A DNA stretch of 64,000 nt, from assembly GCA_017999675.1 (NCBI GenBank), contig JAGNLL010000001.1:56415-120414 (forward strand). Direction: 5' to 3'. Positions 42,663 through 51,963 of the stretch are shown piece after piece. Position 1 is the stretch's first letter. Every line of letters begins with the position of its first letter. Under the pieces are notes generated by a model. The model was not told where the DNA came from. It saw nothing but the letters and a program-made list of their open reading frames with translations, and searched no databases. Both the position numbers and the translations under genes were made by a program. The DNA is from Rickettsiales bacterium (GTDB lineage Bacteria; Pseudomonadota; Alphaproteobacteria; Rickettsiales; UBA1997).

Positions 42663-43703
42663 ATGAAAAACATCTACCAAACAATCAATTATCAATGTTT
42701 GAAGCCACTTAACTTTGAAGAAAATAATCCGTCTTTTGAGGTTTTTGAAAATTATCCAAACGAATCTTGCTCTAGTCCAAAAATTGAACTTCTAAAAAAT
42801 GTTCGAGTAAGCACAAACTCGGTTGTCTTTAATTATTTTAAAATTTTTAAACAAAGTTGCATCACAACAGAAAATTATGAGAAATATCAAAAAGGGTTTC
42901 GATTTTTTCTAAAATTTATTTTTCCAAAATTTAATTTTAGTCGCAAAAATTTTGTACTAATCACCGATGAGTGGACCAACAACTACTATCATTGGCACGT
43001 TTTTGCCCTACAAAGACTTTTAGCTCTAAAAGAAAAAAACTTACTGCAAAATGCTACACTAATTTTGCCAAAAAATTATCTAAAATATCCCTTTATTCTT
43101 CCCTCTCTTGCACGCTTTGGAATTGACAAAAATCAGATCACTTTTTTACCAAAAAAATCCAACATTAAGGTTTCGCAATTAGCTTTAGTGACACAAACCG
43201 AGCACCATCCAGAAATGCTAAAACAAGTGCGCGACACCCTACTTTCTAAAGTTGAAAAAACCGACTTTAACTTTGGCGAAAAAATTTACATCTCGCGTGA
43301 AAAACAAGTTTTACGCTTTGTTGAAAATGAAAAAGAAGTTGTGGCTTTACTTGAAAAATATGGCTTCAAAAAAATTATCGCCGAGCACCTTTCTTACGAA
43401 GAACAAATTTCAATTTTTTCTAAAGCAAAATATCTCGTCGCACCTCACGGGGCCGGCATTACCAACGTTTTATTTATGCAAGAAGGTGGCTCGGTTCTAG
43501 AAATGACCACCCCGCAAAAACCAGAAAGTTTTAACCGCGCTTTTTATCCAATGATCTCAATGCTGGGTTTAAAATATTTTTACCAACAATGTGCCATCGG
43601 CCCAAATAGCCGGGTGCGCGACCATCATCAGTCAAGTTTGGTAGTTGATTTAGAAAGATTAGAAAAAAACTTAAAACTAATGCTGCAATGTCAAACATCT
43701 TAA
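42663..43703 (+). CDS. glycosyltransferase family 61 (DUF563) protein
   Basis: 346 residues. Signatures of the GT61/DUF563 family are NYYHWHVFALQRLLAL near residue 105 and LVAPHGAGITNVLFM near 260. Members add xylose, GlcNAc or other sugars to polysaccharides. The stop overlaps the start of ygfZ by 16 bases. Divergently paired with the GT4 gene at 41597. Confidence 0.88.
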   Translation: MKNIYQTINYQCLKPLNFEENNPSFEVFENYPNESCSSPKIELLKNVRVSTNSVVFNYFKIFKQSCITTENYEKYQKGFRFFLKFIFPKFNFSRKNFVLITDEWTNNYYHWHVFALQRLLALKEKNLLQNATLILPKNYLKYPFILPSLARFGIDKNQITFLPKKSNIKVSQLALVTQTEHHPEMLKQVRDTLLSKVEKTDFNFGEKIYISREKQVLRFVENEKEVVALLEKYGFKKIIAEHLSYEEQISIFSKAKYLVAPHGAGITNVLFMQEGGSVLEMTTPQKPESFNRAFYPMISMLGLKYFYQQCAIGPNSRVRDHHQSSLVVDLERLEKNLKLMLQCQTS

Positions 43704-44473
43704 AAGACCGCGCCATTATTGAGGTTGCGGGGGATGATCGCAAAAAATTTCTGCAAGGCTTAATCACCAACGACATCAACAAAGCCTCTGAAGAAAATTT
43801 GATTTACTCAGCAATGCTCAATTCGCAGGGGCGGTTTCTTTACGATTTTTTTATTTTTGAAATTGGTGAAAAACTTATTGTCGATTGTTTTGCGTCAAGG
43901 CGTGACGAGATTATCCAAAAACTCAATTTCTACAAATTACGCGCAAAAGTTGAGATTAAAAAAAATGACGAACTTGCCATTGTGCAAAATTTTTCTGCTG
44001 GTCAATTCAGCGATCCTCGTCATTTAGAATTAGGCTTTCGCACTTACTGCCTCGACAAACCAGAGACTTCAGAAAATTCTTACCACGCCAAACGCATCGC
44101 CCTAAAAATTGCCGAAAGCGAACATGATTTAACCTACGAAAAATCCTTCATTTTAGAATTTGGTTTTGACGATTTAAACGCCATCGACTACCAAAAAGGT
44201 TGCTACGTTGGGCAAGAGTTAACCGCACGCACGCACCACACGGGGCAAATTCGTAAAAAACTTTTTTGCGTAAAAATTGACTCCGAAATTGCGCCCGAAA
44301 AAAACTCTGAAATCACTTGCCAAGCAAAACCTGTCGGCCTAATTCTGTCGTCATCATTTATCAATTTAGAACTTCACGCTCTAGCGCTAATCAAAATTTC
44401 AGACGATCAAAATTTTAACGATTTTTCGCAAAAACTAGAGCTAGGCAGTCACAAAATTTTCATCGTAAGCTAA
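43688..44473 (+). CDS. ygfZ: YgfZ/GcvT-like folate-binding protein
   Basis: 261 residues of the YgfZ (IBA57-like) family that helps maintain certain Fe-S enzymes in a folate-dependent manner. The hallmark KGCYVGQELTARTHHTG with its conserved Cys lies near residue 175; the N-terminal GDDRKKFLQGLITNDI also fits. Start overlaps the GT61 end and the last base of its stop is the first base of the next start, so translation is coupled. Confidence 0.92.
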   Translation: MSNILKDRAIIEVAGDDRKKFLQGLITNDINKASEENLIYSAMLNSQGRFLYDFFIFEIGEKLIVDCFASRRDEIIQKLNFYKLRAKVEIKKNDELAIVQNFSAGQFSDPRHLELGFRTYCLDKPETSENSYHAKRIALKIAESEHDLTYEKSFILEFGFDDLNAIDYQKGCYVGQELTARTHHTGQIRKKLFCVKIDSEIAPEKNSEITCQAKPVGLILSSSFINLELHALALIKISDDQNFNDFSQKLELGSHKIFIVS

Positions 44474-45402
44474 TGCAAATCTACCTTCCGATCGCAGAAA
44501 TTCCGGTTAATATTTTGCTAATTCTTCTGCTTGGACTCGCCACTGGCTTTCTCGCCGGCATGTTTGGCATTGGTGGCGGATTTTTAGCCACTCCCCTTTT
44601 GATGTTCATTGGCATTCCGCCAGCAATTGCAGTTTCAACTTCTACCAACCAAATCATCGCCTCTTCTGTTTCGGGCCTTTTGGGCCATTTGCGTAAAGGC
44701 AATGTCGACATCAAGATGGGCCTGTTCCTTGTAATTGGCGGTTTCTTCGGCTCAAGTTTTGGCGTAACAATTTTCAAACTTTTGCAAAAAACCGGCCACA
44801 CCGAAATTGTGGTGTCTGCAGTTTACATTTTGTTTCTGGGTTCAATCAGCATCACCATGCTCATCGACAGCGTCAAAACCTTAGTCGCCAAAAAATATGA
44901 CGTGGTTTGGGAAAAAACCAAAAACAGCAATTTCGACAAGTTTTTAGAAAAAATTGACCAACTTCCTTGGCAAGTTCACTTTCCTAAATCAGACGTCACC
45001 GTAAGCGTTTTAGTTCCGATCGTTTTAAGTATCGGCATCGGCATTTTGGTTTCGTTAATGGGTATTGGCGGCGGATTTTTAATGATTCCAGCCATGATTT
45101 ATATCTTGCGCATGCCGTCATCCATGGTTGTTGGCACCTCGCTTTTTCAAATTATTTTCATCGCCAGCAACACTACTTTTTTGCAAGCCGTCACCAACAA
45201 CACCGTCGATATTGTCTTGGCTTTTTTAATGATTATTAGCTCGGCAATCGGTGCCCAAGTTGGCACGCGCTCAGTTTACAAATTTAATGCCGACAGCATG
45301 AGGGTTCTTCTTTCGCTGCTAATTTTAGGTGTCTGCGTAAAAATTCTTTTCACCCTCATCACTACACCTGAAAGCCTTTACACAATCGAATTTCTGAAAT
45401 GA
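44473..45402 (+). CDS. TSUP family permease (TauE/SafE-like)
   Basis: 309-residue membrane protein of the sulfite exporter TauE/SafE (DUF81) family. Two homologous halves are visible, each starting with a Gly-rich motif: GMFGIGGGFLATPLLMF (near 30) and SLMGIGGGFLMIPAMIY (near 195). Eight or so helices. Together with the next gene (Alph_Pro_TM) it forms a pair that is common in alphaproteobacteria; a sulfur-containing organic anion or sulfite is the likely substrate. Confidence 0.9.
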   Translation: MQIYLPIAEIPVNILLILLLGLATGFLAGMFGIGGGFLATPLLMFIGIPPAIAVSTSTNQIIASSVSGLLGHLRKGNVDIKMGLFLVIGGFFGSSFGVTIFKLLQKTGHTEIVVSAVYILFLGSISITMLIDSVKTLVAKKYDVVWEKTKNSNFDKFLEKIDQLPWQVHFPKSDVTVSVLVPIVLSIGIGILVSLMGIGGGFLMIPAMIYILRMPSSMVVGTSLFQIIFIASNTTFLQAVTNNTVDIVLAFLMIISSAIGAQVGTRSVYKFNADSMRVLLSLLILGVCVKILFTLITTPESLYTIEFLK

Positions 45403-46139
45403 GAAAAATTTTTCTAACCACATTTTTAATTTTCATCAGCGGCTTTGCCTTTGCCAACCCAATAATTTCAGGCATTTCCACCAACGAAATTAACATCGAC
45501 ACCAAATTTCAGGGCGCAAAAATTTTGCTTTTTGGCGCCAAGGGCGACGCTGGAAACATTGTGGTTGCTGTGCGCGGGCCGAAAAAACATTTCGTTGTCA
45601 CTAAAAAAGAAAAGTTGTTTGGCATTTGGTACAATGGCGAACGCGTAAAATTTAAAAACTCTTACAGCTTTTATTCACTGTTTTCGACCTTCGGCGAGCA
45701 AGAAAAAATCGACCAACTTTTAAAAGAATTAGAACTCGGTAAAAACAATATTGAATTTAGCACCTTTGGAAAAACCGAAGAAAAAACCAAAAACGAATTT
45801 CAGCTGCAATTGGTTGAACGCTTAGAAAAAAATAATCTCTACGCCGCCGGTGGCGCAAGTAAGGTCGATTTTCTCGACGAAACACTTTTTAAAGTGATGC
45901 TCGACTTTCCTAAAAATATCACGCGTGGCGTCTACACCGTCGAAATTTATTTGATCAATGACGGCACGCTTTTGTCGTTTCAGTCAATTCCAATTTACGT
46001 AAATCAAGTTGGCTTTAGCGCTAAAATTTTAGACTTCGCCTACCAAAACTCATTTCTCTACGGCTTACTCTCAGTTGCAATTGCGCTAATTGTGGGTTGG
46101 CTTGCTAACTATCTCTTCGCACGCTTCATCGGAAAATAA
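45399..46139 (+). CDS. Alph_Pro_TM (TIGR02186-like) membrane-anchored periplasmic protein
   Basis: 246 residues: signal peptide MRKIFLTTFLIFISGFAFA, a periplasmic beta-rich domain with ISTNEINIDTKFQGAKILLF (strand start, 20 residues) and VVAVRGPKKHFVVTKKEKLFGIW, and a C-terminal membrane helix (about 215-240). This matches the alphaproteobacterial putative transmembrane family that is regularly encoded beside TSUP permeases; it may be an accessory to that transporter. Overlaps the permease stop by 4 bases. Confidence 0.85.
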   Translation: MRKIFLTTFLIFISGFAFANPIISGISTNEINIDTKFQGAKILLFGAKGDAGNIVVAVRGPKKHFVVTKKEKLFGIWYNGERVKFKNSYSFYSLFSTFGEQEKIDQLLKELELGKNNIEFSTFGKTEEKTKNEFQLQLVERLEKNNLYAAGGASKVDFLDETLFKVMLDFPKNITRGVYTVEIYLINDGTLLSFQSIPIYVNQVGFSAKILDFAYQNSFLYGLLSVAIALIVGWLANYLFARFIGK

Positions 46140-46152
46140 TTTAAAACAATTT

Positions 46153-46635
46153 ATGTCAGACATCTCAGCTAACGAAAAAATTCCAACCATTATTGTCTGC
46201 ATCGACACCACTAACGCCTCTCAAACAGCACTTCGCTACGCTTGCTACAAAGCAAAAAATAGGGGATTCGCCGTACAAATTTTAGCGGTAATGGAAGCCT
46301 CTCACAAAAACTTGCTTTTCGCCTCTCGCGCCATCGGCAATGAAAAAAGACAGCAGCTTGAAAAACACTTGCAAAAACTCATCGAATCTAACTTCAAAGA
46401 AACCGGCGTCACCCCAAGCATTTCAGTGCGCGAAGGCGACATCGTCACCGAAATTATCCGCGAAATCAAAGCTACACCAGACTGCGCCATGCTAGTGTTT
46501 GGCAAGTCGCACAACTCACTTAGTGACAACACTGTTTTGCCAAAAATTTCTCAAAAAATTGGCAATAAAATTAATATTCCGGTGACGATTGTTCCTGAAA
46601 ATTTGAGCAATGAGTTTTTGGTTAAGTTGGTTTAA
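46153..46635 (+). CDS. universal stress protein family protein
   Basis: 160 residues from ATG 46153. UspA-like alpha/beta fold: TIIVCIDTTNASQTALRYAC at the N-terminus and the C-terminal DCAMLVFGKSHNSLSDNTVLPKIS. The ATP-binding GxxGxxxGS loop is replaced by FGKSHNSLSD, so nucleotide binding is uncertain. Follows the Alph_Pro_TM gene by 13 bases. Confidence 0.85.
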   Translation: MSDISANEKIPTIIVCIDTTNASQTALRYACYKAKNRGFAVQILAVMEASHKNLLFASRAIGNEKRQQLEKHLQKLIESNFKETGVTPSISVREGDIVTEIIREIKATPDCAMLVFGKSHNSLSDNTVLPKISQKIGNKINIPVTIVPENLSNEFLVKLV

Positions 46636-46671
46636 AGAAACCCATCTCGCAACTAAGATCCTTATCATCCA

Positions 46672-48234
46672 ATGCCTCTATTACGCTCCGTCTTCACCAT
46701 CTCGTTCTTCATCTCAATCTCGCGCATTCTTGGCTTCATCCGCGACATTCTAATCGCCCAATATCTTGGCGTTAGCATGCTGTCTGACGCGTTCTTCGCG
46801 GCATTTAGATTACCAAATTTCTTTCGCCGCATTTTTGCCGAAGGCGCTTTCAACTCGGCCTTCGTGCCCATCTTCATCGAAAAACTTCAAAACAAAAAAA
46901 GTGATCAAGACGAGCTACTTTTTGTTAGAAACATCTTCTCATTTCTCTTCTACGCCCTGCTAATTTTCACCATTCTCTTCCAAATTTTTATGCCGTTTTT
47001 CATGGAAATTTTATTTCCCGGGTTCTTCACCGACCCAGAAAAATCAAGCACTCTGGTCAGCCTTTCACGCATCACAATTTTTTACTTAATTTTCATTTCA
47101 CTGGTTTCGCTTTGCTCAGGAATTCTCAATTCAATTAGCAAATTCGCCGTTCCAGCCTCGGCCCCAATTGTTTTAAATTTAACTTTAATTGCCTCAGTTT
47201 TTGTTTTTGGTGCAATCGTTCCAAACTACGCCTACGCACTTTCTTGGGGCGTTTTTGTTGCCGGCATTTTGCAATTTTTGTGGGTGTTTATTTTCACCGC
47301 CAAATCGGGCTTTTTGCTTTATCCGCAAATGCCAAAATTTAATTCCGACGCCAAAAAGTTTTTCAAAAAACTGATTCCAGGAATTATCGGCGGCAATGTA
47401 ATGCAAATAAACCTGCTGGTCGATTCCATCTTTGCTAGCATGATTGCGGGAGCTGTTTCTTACCTTTACTACGCCGACCGCATTAACCAATTGCCCCTCG
47501 CCATGATTGGCATTGCAATAGGCATAGCGCTGCTTCCCGCCCTTTCACGCAAAATAAAATCAGGCGAAAATGACGGCGCCATCAAGTTGCAAAACATGGC
47601 GCTTGAAGTTGGTTTAATCTTGGTAATCCCCGCTACTCTAGCGCTCACCGTACTTGCCTATCCAATCATCTCGTCACTTTTTGAACGCGGAAAATTCACC
47701 TCCAGCGAAAGTGCCTTTGTTGCTCAAGCCCTAATGTTTTACTCTTTTGGCCTGCCTTCTTACGTTTTAGTAAAAGTGATGGAGCCTGCATTTTTCTCGC
47801 GCGGCGACACCAAAACCCCAATGAAAATTGCTTTTTTGTGTCTTGCCGCCAACGCCGCGCTAAATGCAATTTTCTTCTTTCTTGAAATGGGTTATGTCGG
47901 CATTGTTTTGGCATCAGTAATTTCAACCTACCTCAATTTAACCACGCTCGTCACAACACTAATTCGCAAAAAACATTTCTATTTCGAAAAAGATTTTGCC
48001 AAAAAAATGATATTGATTTTGATCCCATCATTCTTGATGGCGCTTGCTCTATTCATCATGCGCGAGCATTTTGCACAAAGCGAATCTCTTGGCAAAATCG
48101 CTGAACTAACCGTCATGATTTTAGTAGGATTATTGGTCTACGGCGTCGCTGCATTCTTCTCTGGCAGTTTAAATATTTTGCTGAAATCGAGTTTCTTAAA
48201 AAGGAAAAAGAATGACATCATCCCAAGCGCTTAA
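46672..48234 (+). CDS. murJ: lipid II flippase MurJ
   Basis: 520-residue MOP-superfamily membrane protein with about 14 helices that flips lipid II for peptidoglycan synthesis. Conserved SRILGFIRDILIAQYLG and DAFFAAFRLPNFFRRIFAEGAF near the N-terminus (in part RLPNFFRRIFAEG), with functional Arg residues, and FERGKFTSSES near residue 340. The cell must therefore make a wall. Overlaps the next gene by 23 bases. Confidence 0.95.
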   Translation: MPLLRSVFTISFFISISRILGFIRDILIAQYLGVSMLSDAFFAAFRLPNFFRRIFAEGAFNSAFVPIFIEKLQNKKSDQDELLFVRNIFSFLFYALLIFTILFQIFMPFFMEILFPGFFTDPEKSSTLVSLSRITIFYLIFISLVSLCSGILNSISKFAVPASAPIVLNLTLIASVFVFGAIVPNYAYALSWGVFVAGILQFLWVFIFTAKSGFLLYPQMPKFNSDAKKFFKKLIPGIIGGNVMQINLLVDSIFASMIAGAVSYLYYADRINQLPLAMIGIAIGIALLPALSRKIKSGENDGAIKLQNMALEVGLILVIPATLALTVLAYPIISSLFERGKFTSSESAFVAQALMFYSFGLPSYVLVKVMEPAFFSRGDTKTPMKIAFLCLAANAALNAIFFFLEMGYVGIVLASVISTYLNLTTLVTTLIRKKHFYFEKDFAKKMILILIPSFLMALALFIMREHFAQSESLGKIAELTVMILVGLLVYGVAAFFSGSLNILLKSSFLKRKKNDIIPSA

Positions 48235-49279
48235 CACCTCGCCATGCCCTTATTTTGTAAGTTGTGGTGGTTGCGATTTTTTAGATTTAAGCGAAGAAAA
48301 TTATCGCGAAATTAAACAAAAAAACCTCGGTGAAAATCTTCAAACCAACAATTGGATCTGGGTTGGGCCTCACTCGCGTCGTAAAATAAATTTGCAAATT
48401 GGACCAAAAAATCAGATCGGATTTTTTGCTAAAAAATCAAAAAACATCACCGAAATTGAAAACTGCTTTGTCGCTGAAAAAGAAATTTCTGATTTGATTT
48501 TACCGCTAAAAAACTTCTTAAAAAGCCAAGACCAAAATCTTTTCACCCAAATCTCTGTCACCTTATTTGACAATGGTTTAGACTTAATTTTCACCGCAAA
48601 AAAAGATCTAAATTTTTCACAAACGCAAAAACTTTTAGGTTTTGGCCAAGAAAAAAATCTCAACATTTCTTGTCGCGTAAATAACCGCGTTGCGCCGATT
48701 TTTATTAAGCGCAAAAATCAAATTTTTTACCCCGATTTTAAAATTGATTTAGGCCCTGAAATATTCATTCAAGCTACAAAGAAAGGGCTTGGAAGCATTG
48801 TAAAAATCATCAGAGATTTTTTAGAACAAAATAAAAATATCAAAAACATCGTCGATATTTACGCCGGTTTTGGCGCTTATTCTTTTGCAGTAATTGATTT
48901 GGCAAAGTCAGTTTTTGCTTTTGAAGGAGATGAGCAAATGGTTAAATCAATCAATAAAAACGCGGCTTTAAACGACCTTGCCCACAAACTTCGCGCCGAG
49001 GTTTGCGACTTAGTTGCCAGCCCAATTCACAAACGCGACTTAGCCAAATTTGATTTGGCAATCATTAACCCACCAAGAAATGGCGCGTCTCCACAGGTTT
49101 TAGAAATTTCTAAATCTACACTTAAAAATGTAATCTACGTTTCGTGCAATCCTGAAAGTTTTGCCCGCGATTCTAAGATTTTAATTGATTCTGGATTTAG
49201 AATTACAAGTTTGACCGCACTTGATCAGTTTTACTCTACCAAGCATTTAGAGCTGATTACCATCCTTCAAAGAAACTAA
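48212..49279 (+). CDS. RNA (uracil-5-)-methyltransferase, TrmA/RlmD family
   Basis: 355 residues. An N-terminal Fe-S motif CPYFVSCGGC (Cys12, 18, 21 region) plus ENCFV supplies four cysteines as in RlmD-type enzymes. The SAM domain has VDIYAGFGAYSF and NPPRNGAS, and the catalytic Cys is in VSCNPESFARD near residue 310. It lacks the N-terminal TRAM domain of E. coli RlmD, so it is shorter than usual. Modifies U to m5U in rRNA or tRNA; target unclear. Start ATG lies within the end of murJ. Confidence 0.9.
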   Translation: MTSSQALNTSPCPYFVSCGGCDFLDLSEENYREIKQKNLGENLQTNNWIWVGPHSRRKINLQIGPKNQIGFFAKKSKNITEIENCFVAEKEISDLILPLKNFLKSQDQNLFTQISVTLFDNGLDLIFTAKKDLNFSQTQKLLGFGQEKNLNISCRVNNRVAPIFIKRKNQIFYPDFKIDLGPEIFIQATKKGLGSIVKIIRDFLEQNKNIKNIVDIYAGFGAYSFAVIDLAKSVFAFEGDEQMVKSINKNAALNDLAHKLRAEVCDLVASPIHKRDLAKFDLAIINPPRNGASPQVLEISKSTLKNVIYVSCNPESFARDSKILIDSGFRITSLTALDQFYSTKHLELITILQRN

Positions 49280-49282
49280 TTT

Positions 49283-51052
49283 ATGAAAAAAACCAACACC
49301 CCACCAAGCTGGGATTTGTCTGACTTTTACGCCTCACCAAAAGACAAAAAAATTGCCACCGAAATTAAAAAAATTGCCGACGACACCAAAAAATTTACCA
49401 AAGAATTTTGTGGCAAAGTTAGCAAATTAAGCGCCCCACAACTTTTTGCCGCGATTAAAAAATACGAAGAAATCTGCGAAAAAATTGGCAAAATTTCTAG
49501 CTACTCACAACTGCTCTACGCCTCTGATTTATCTAACCAAACCAACATTGCCTTTCACCAGAACACCTCTGAATCCTTAAGCAAATTTGAGTCTGAACTA
49601 ATTTTTTTCACACTCGAATTAAACAAAATCGACGACAAAAAAATTGCCACACTGCTTAAAAATTCTGAACTAAAAAAATACCAACCATTCATTCGCGACA
49701 CTCGCGCTTTCAAAAAATATCAGCTTTCTGAAGAGTTAGAAAAATTTTCTCTCGAAAAAAGCATTACGGGGCGCAGCGCCTTTGTGCGCCTGTTTGACGA
49801 GACAGTAAATAATTTAAAATTTTCTTACCGCGGCAAAATTGTTAACTCGCAAGAAATTTTCGATTTGCTTTCAAACTCTGACGAAAAAATCAGAAAAGAT
49901 GCCGCCAAAGCCATTGGCAAAACTTTTGAAGAAAACTCAAAACTCTTCGCCTTCATCACCAATATTTTAGCCAAAGACAAAGCCGTTGACGACTCGTGGC
50001 GTGGCTTTGCCAAGCCAATATCGGCGCGTAACTTGAGCAACTTTGTTGAAGATGAAGTGGTGGATGTTTTGGTGAAAAAAGTAAAAGAAAATTACGGCAC
50101 AATTTCGCACCGCTACTACAAAATTAAGGCAAAAATTTTAGGCAAAAAAATCTTAAATTATTGGGACAGAAATGCGCCTTTAAGCAAAGCTGAAAATAAA
50201 GTGATTCCTTGGCAAGAGGCTCAGGACTTGGTTTTGTCGGCCTATGGAGAATTTTCTCCGCAAATGAAAAAAATTGCCGAAATATTTTTTAAGAAAAATT
50301 GGATCGATGCTGCAGTAAAGAGCGGCAAGGATTCTGGTGCTTTTTCACATTCTTGCGTGCCGTCAGTTCACCCCTACATTTTGATGAATTACCAAGGCAA
50401 AGTTCGCGACGTAATGACCCTAGCCCACGAACTTGGCCACGGCGTGCATCAATATCTGGCGCGCTCGCAGGGCTATTTCATGAGTGGCACTCCGCTAACT
50501 CTTGCCGAAACTGCGTCAGTTTTTGGCGAGCAATTAACCTTCCAAAAAATTCTAAAAAACGAAAAAGACGCGAAGAAGAAAAAGCTAATCATCGCCAATA
50601 AAATTGAAGACATGATTAACACCGTGGTGCGTCAAATCGCCTTTTTAGAATTTGAAAGAAAGGTGCACGAAGCTAGAAAAGGCGGAGAAATTCCATTGGA
50701 AAAACTTTGTGAATTTTGGATGAAAATTCAAAAAGAAAGTCTCGGCTCAGCATTTAAATTTGACCAAGAATACCGCTTTTTTTGGAGCTACATTCCGCAT
50801 TTCATTCACTCACCATTTTACGTTTACGCCTACGCTTTTGGCGATTGTTTGGTGAACTCACTTTACGGCGTTTACAAATCGGGCAAAGTTAAGAACTTTG
50901 AAGAAAAATATTTGGCGATGCTTGAGGGCGGTGGCACCAAGGGACATAAAGAAATGTTGGAACCATTTGGTCTTTCAATTAAAGATCCAAAATTTTGGCA
51001 GGCTGGCCTCAATGTAATTATCGATTACATCAACCAATTAGAGAAACTTTAA
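49283..51052 (+). CDS. pepF: oligoendopeptidase F (M3B family)
   Basis: 589-residue cytoplasmic zinc metallopeptidase. The gluzincin HEXXH motif is in LAHELGHGVHQYLA near residue 385, and the third ligand in PLTLAETASVFGEQL. Family-typical N-terminus (PPSWDLSDFY) and C-terminal FIHSPFYVYAYAFGDCL. Degrades peptides of about 7-17 residues. Its stop overlaps the next start (TAATG). Confidence 0.95.
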   Translation: MKKTNTPPSWDLSDFYASPKDKKIATEIKKIADDTKKFTKEFCGKVSKLSAPQLFAAIKKYEEICEKIGKISSYSQLLYASDLSNQTNIAFHQNTSESLSKFESELIFFTLELNKIDDKKIATLLKNSELKKYQPFIRDTRAFKKYQLSEELEKFSLEKSITGRSAFVRLFDETVNNLKFSYRGKIVNSQEIFDLLSNSDEKIRKDAAKAIGKTFEENSKLFAFITNILAKDKAVDDSWRGFAKPISARNLSNFVEDEVVDVLVKKVKENYGTISHRYYKIKAKILGKKILNYWDRNAPLSKAENKVIPWQEAQDLVLSAYGEFSPQMKKIAEIFFKKNWIDAAVKSGKDSGAFSHSCVPSVHPYILMNYQGKVRDVMTLAHELGHGVHQYLARSQGYFMSGTPLTLAETASVFGEQLTFQKILKNEKDAKKKKLIIANKIEDMINTVVRQIAFLEFERKVHEARKGGEIPLEKLCEFWMKIQKESLGSAFKFDQEYRFFWSYIPHFIHSPFYVYAYAFGDCLVNSLYGVYKSGKVKNFEEKYLAMLEGGGTKGHKEMLEPFGLSIKDPKFWQAGLNVIIDYINQLEKL

Positions 51053-51666
51053 TGATTGATCCAATCTACGCCGAAACACTGTTTAACCATCTCTACGGCA
51101 ATATTGACGGCTACGGAGTTTCTACTGCAGCACGACAAGCCTCAAACATCGACACTGAAAAACTTCTTTACGGAGAGCTTCCTTTTGAAACCTGCAAACA
51201 AATTCTTGAGCGTGCTAATCCAAAAAAAGATGGTGTGTTTTTTGATTTAGGATCTGGCACAGGTCGTGTAGTGATGGCATTTTATTTGCTTTCAAACTTT
51301 AAGAAATGCGTTGGCGTAGAACTACTGCAAGGTCTTCACAATAAAGCCTGTGAGATTCATGTGGAGTTTAATAAAAATATTAAATTACAACTAGCGGGCG
51401 ATATTGAAGACCGTGAATTACAATTTACGTGCGGTGATATTTTTGCGGCTAATCTGAAGGATGCTGATTTCATCTTCATGAATCACCCCTTTAAGGAGAG
51501 CGATCTTTTTAATCAAATCGAAGAAAAATTTCTCGATGAGCTAAAGCCTAAAAGTAAAATCGTCACAACTATTCGCTCCTTGAAAAATCCGCGTTTTAAA
51601 AATCTTGGAAGTCAAACTTACAAATTTAGCTGGGGTGATTCCACAGCACATTTTTTTGAAATTTAA
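51052..51666 (+). CDS. DOT1-like class I SAM methyltransferase
   Basis: 204 residues from ATG 51052, overlapping the pepF stop by one base. The order of motifs follows the DOT1 (histone H3-K79 methyltransferase) family: KLLYGELPFETCKQIL (DOT1 YGE-F helix, residues ~38-51), SAM motif I FFDLGSGTGRVVMAF (63-77, Asp65), acidic motif II GVELL (Glu90), TCGDIF (Asp129), and FIFMNHPFKESDLFNQIEEK around 140-159 in the position of the DOT1 NNFAF loop. No N-terminal extension for nucleosome binding. It lies 4 bases before a lysine-rich histone-like gene. The substrate is unknown; a small-protein or translation-factor lysine is possible, as well as the neighbour. Confidence 0.8.
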   Translation: MIDPIYAETLFNHLYGNIDGYGVSTAARQASNIDTEKLLYGELPFETCKQILERANPKKDGVFFDLGSGTGRVVMAFYLLSNFKKCVGVELLQGLHNKACEIHVEFNKNIKLQLAGDIEDRELQFTCGDIFAANLKDADFIFMNHPFKESDLFNQIEEKFLDELKPKSKIVTTIRSLKNPRFKNLGSQTYKFSWGDSTAHFFEI

Positions 51667-51670
51667 ATTT

Positions 51671-51946
51671 ATGAAAAAGAAAATAGTTAAAAATTTACCA
51701 AAGAAAAAACCAGTTAAAGCCGCTCCAGTTAAGGCTAAAAAAGCTACTGTGAAAAAAGTTAAGAAAGTTGTAAAACCAGCTTTATCTAAAAAACCAGTAA
51801 TCGAAAAAAAGCTTCCAAGAAGAGTTCCTATTTCAATTAGAATATTAGTTGAAGATCTTGAGGCTATTAAAATAAAAGCTGTAAAGCTTGGTGTTCCTTA
51901 CCAAACCTACATCAATATTCTTATTCATCGCGACGCGGTTGCTTAA
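51671..51946 (+). CDS. lysine-rich histone-H1-like protein with RHH (CopG-like) C-terminus
   Basis: 91 residues. The first 50 residues hold about 20 lysines with Ala, Pro and Val in KKxPVKA-type repeats, like the tail of histone H1, AlgP or chlamydial Hc proteins. The last ~40 residues (VPISIRILVEDLEAIKIKAV, then GVPYQTYINILIHR) resemble the ribbon-helix-helix DNA-binding domain of CopG/BrnA-type antitoxins, but no toxin gene adjoins. The likely job is DNA binding; the tail would be a good substrate for the upstream methyltransferase. ATG 51671 with a 4-base gap to the upstream stop. Confidence 0.8.
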   Translation: MKKKIVKNLPKKKPVKAAPVKAKKATVKKVKKVVKPALSKKPVIEKKLPRRVPISIRILVEDLEAIKIKAVKLGVPYQTYINILIHRDAVA

Positions 51947-51963
51947 GTAATTTACAAAATAAA

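Noticed and set aside
51671-51946. RHH protein as the antitoxin of a toxin-antitoxin pair
   Set aside because: Neither neighbour resembles a BrnT or other toxin; upstream is the methyltransferase and downstream is holC.
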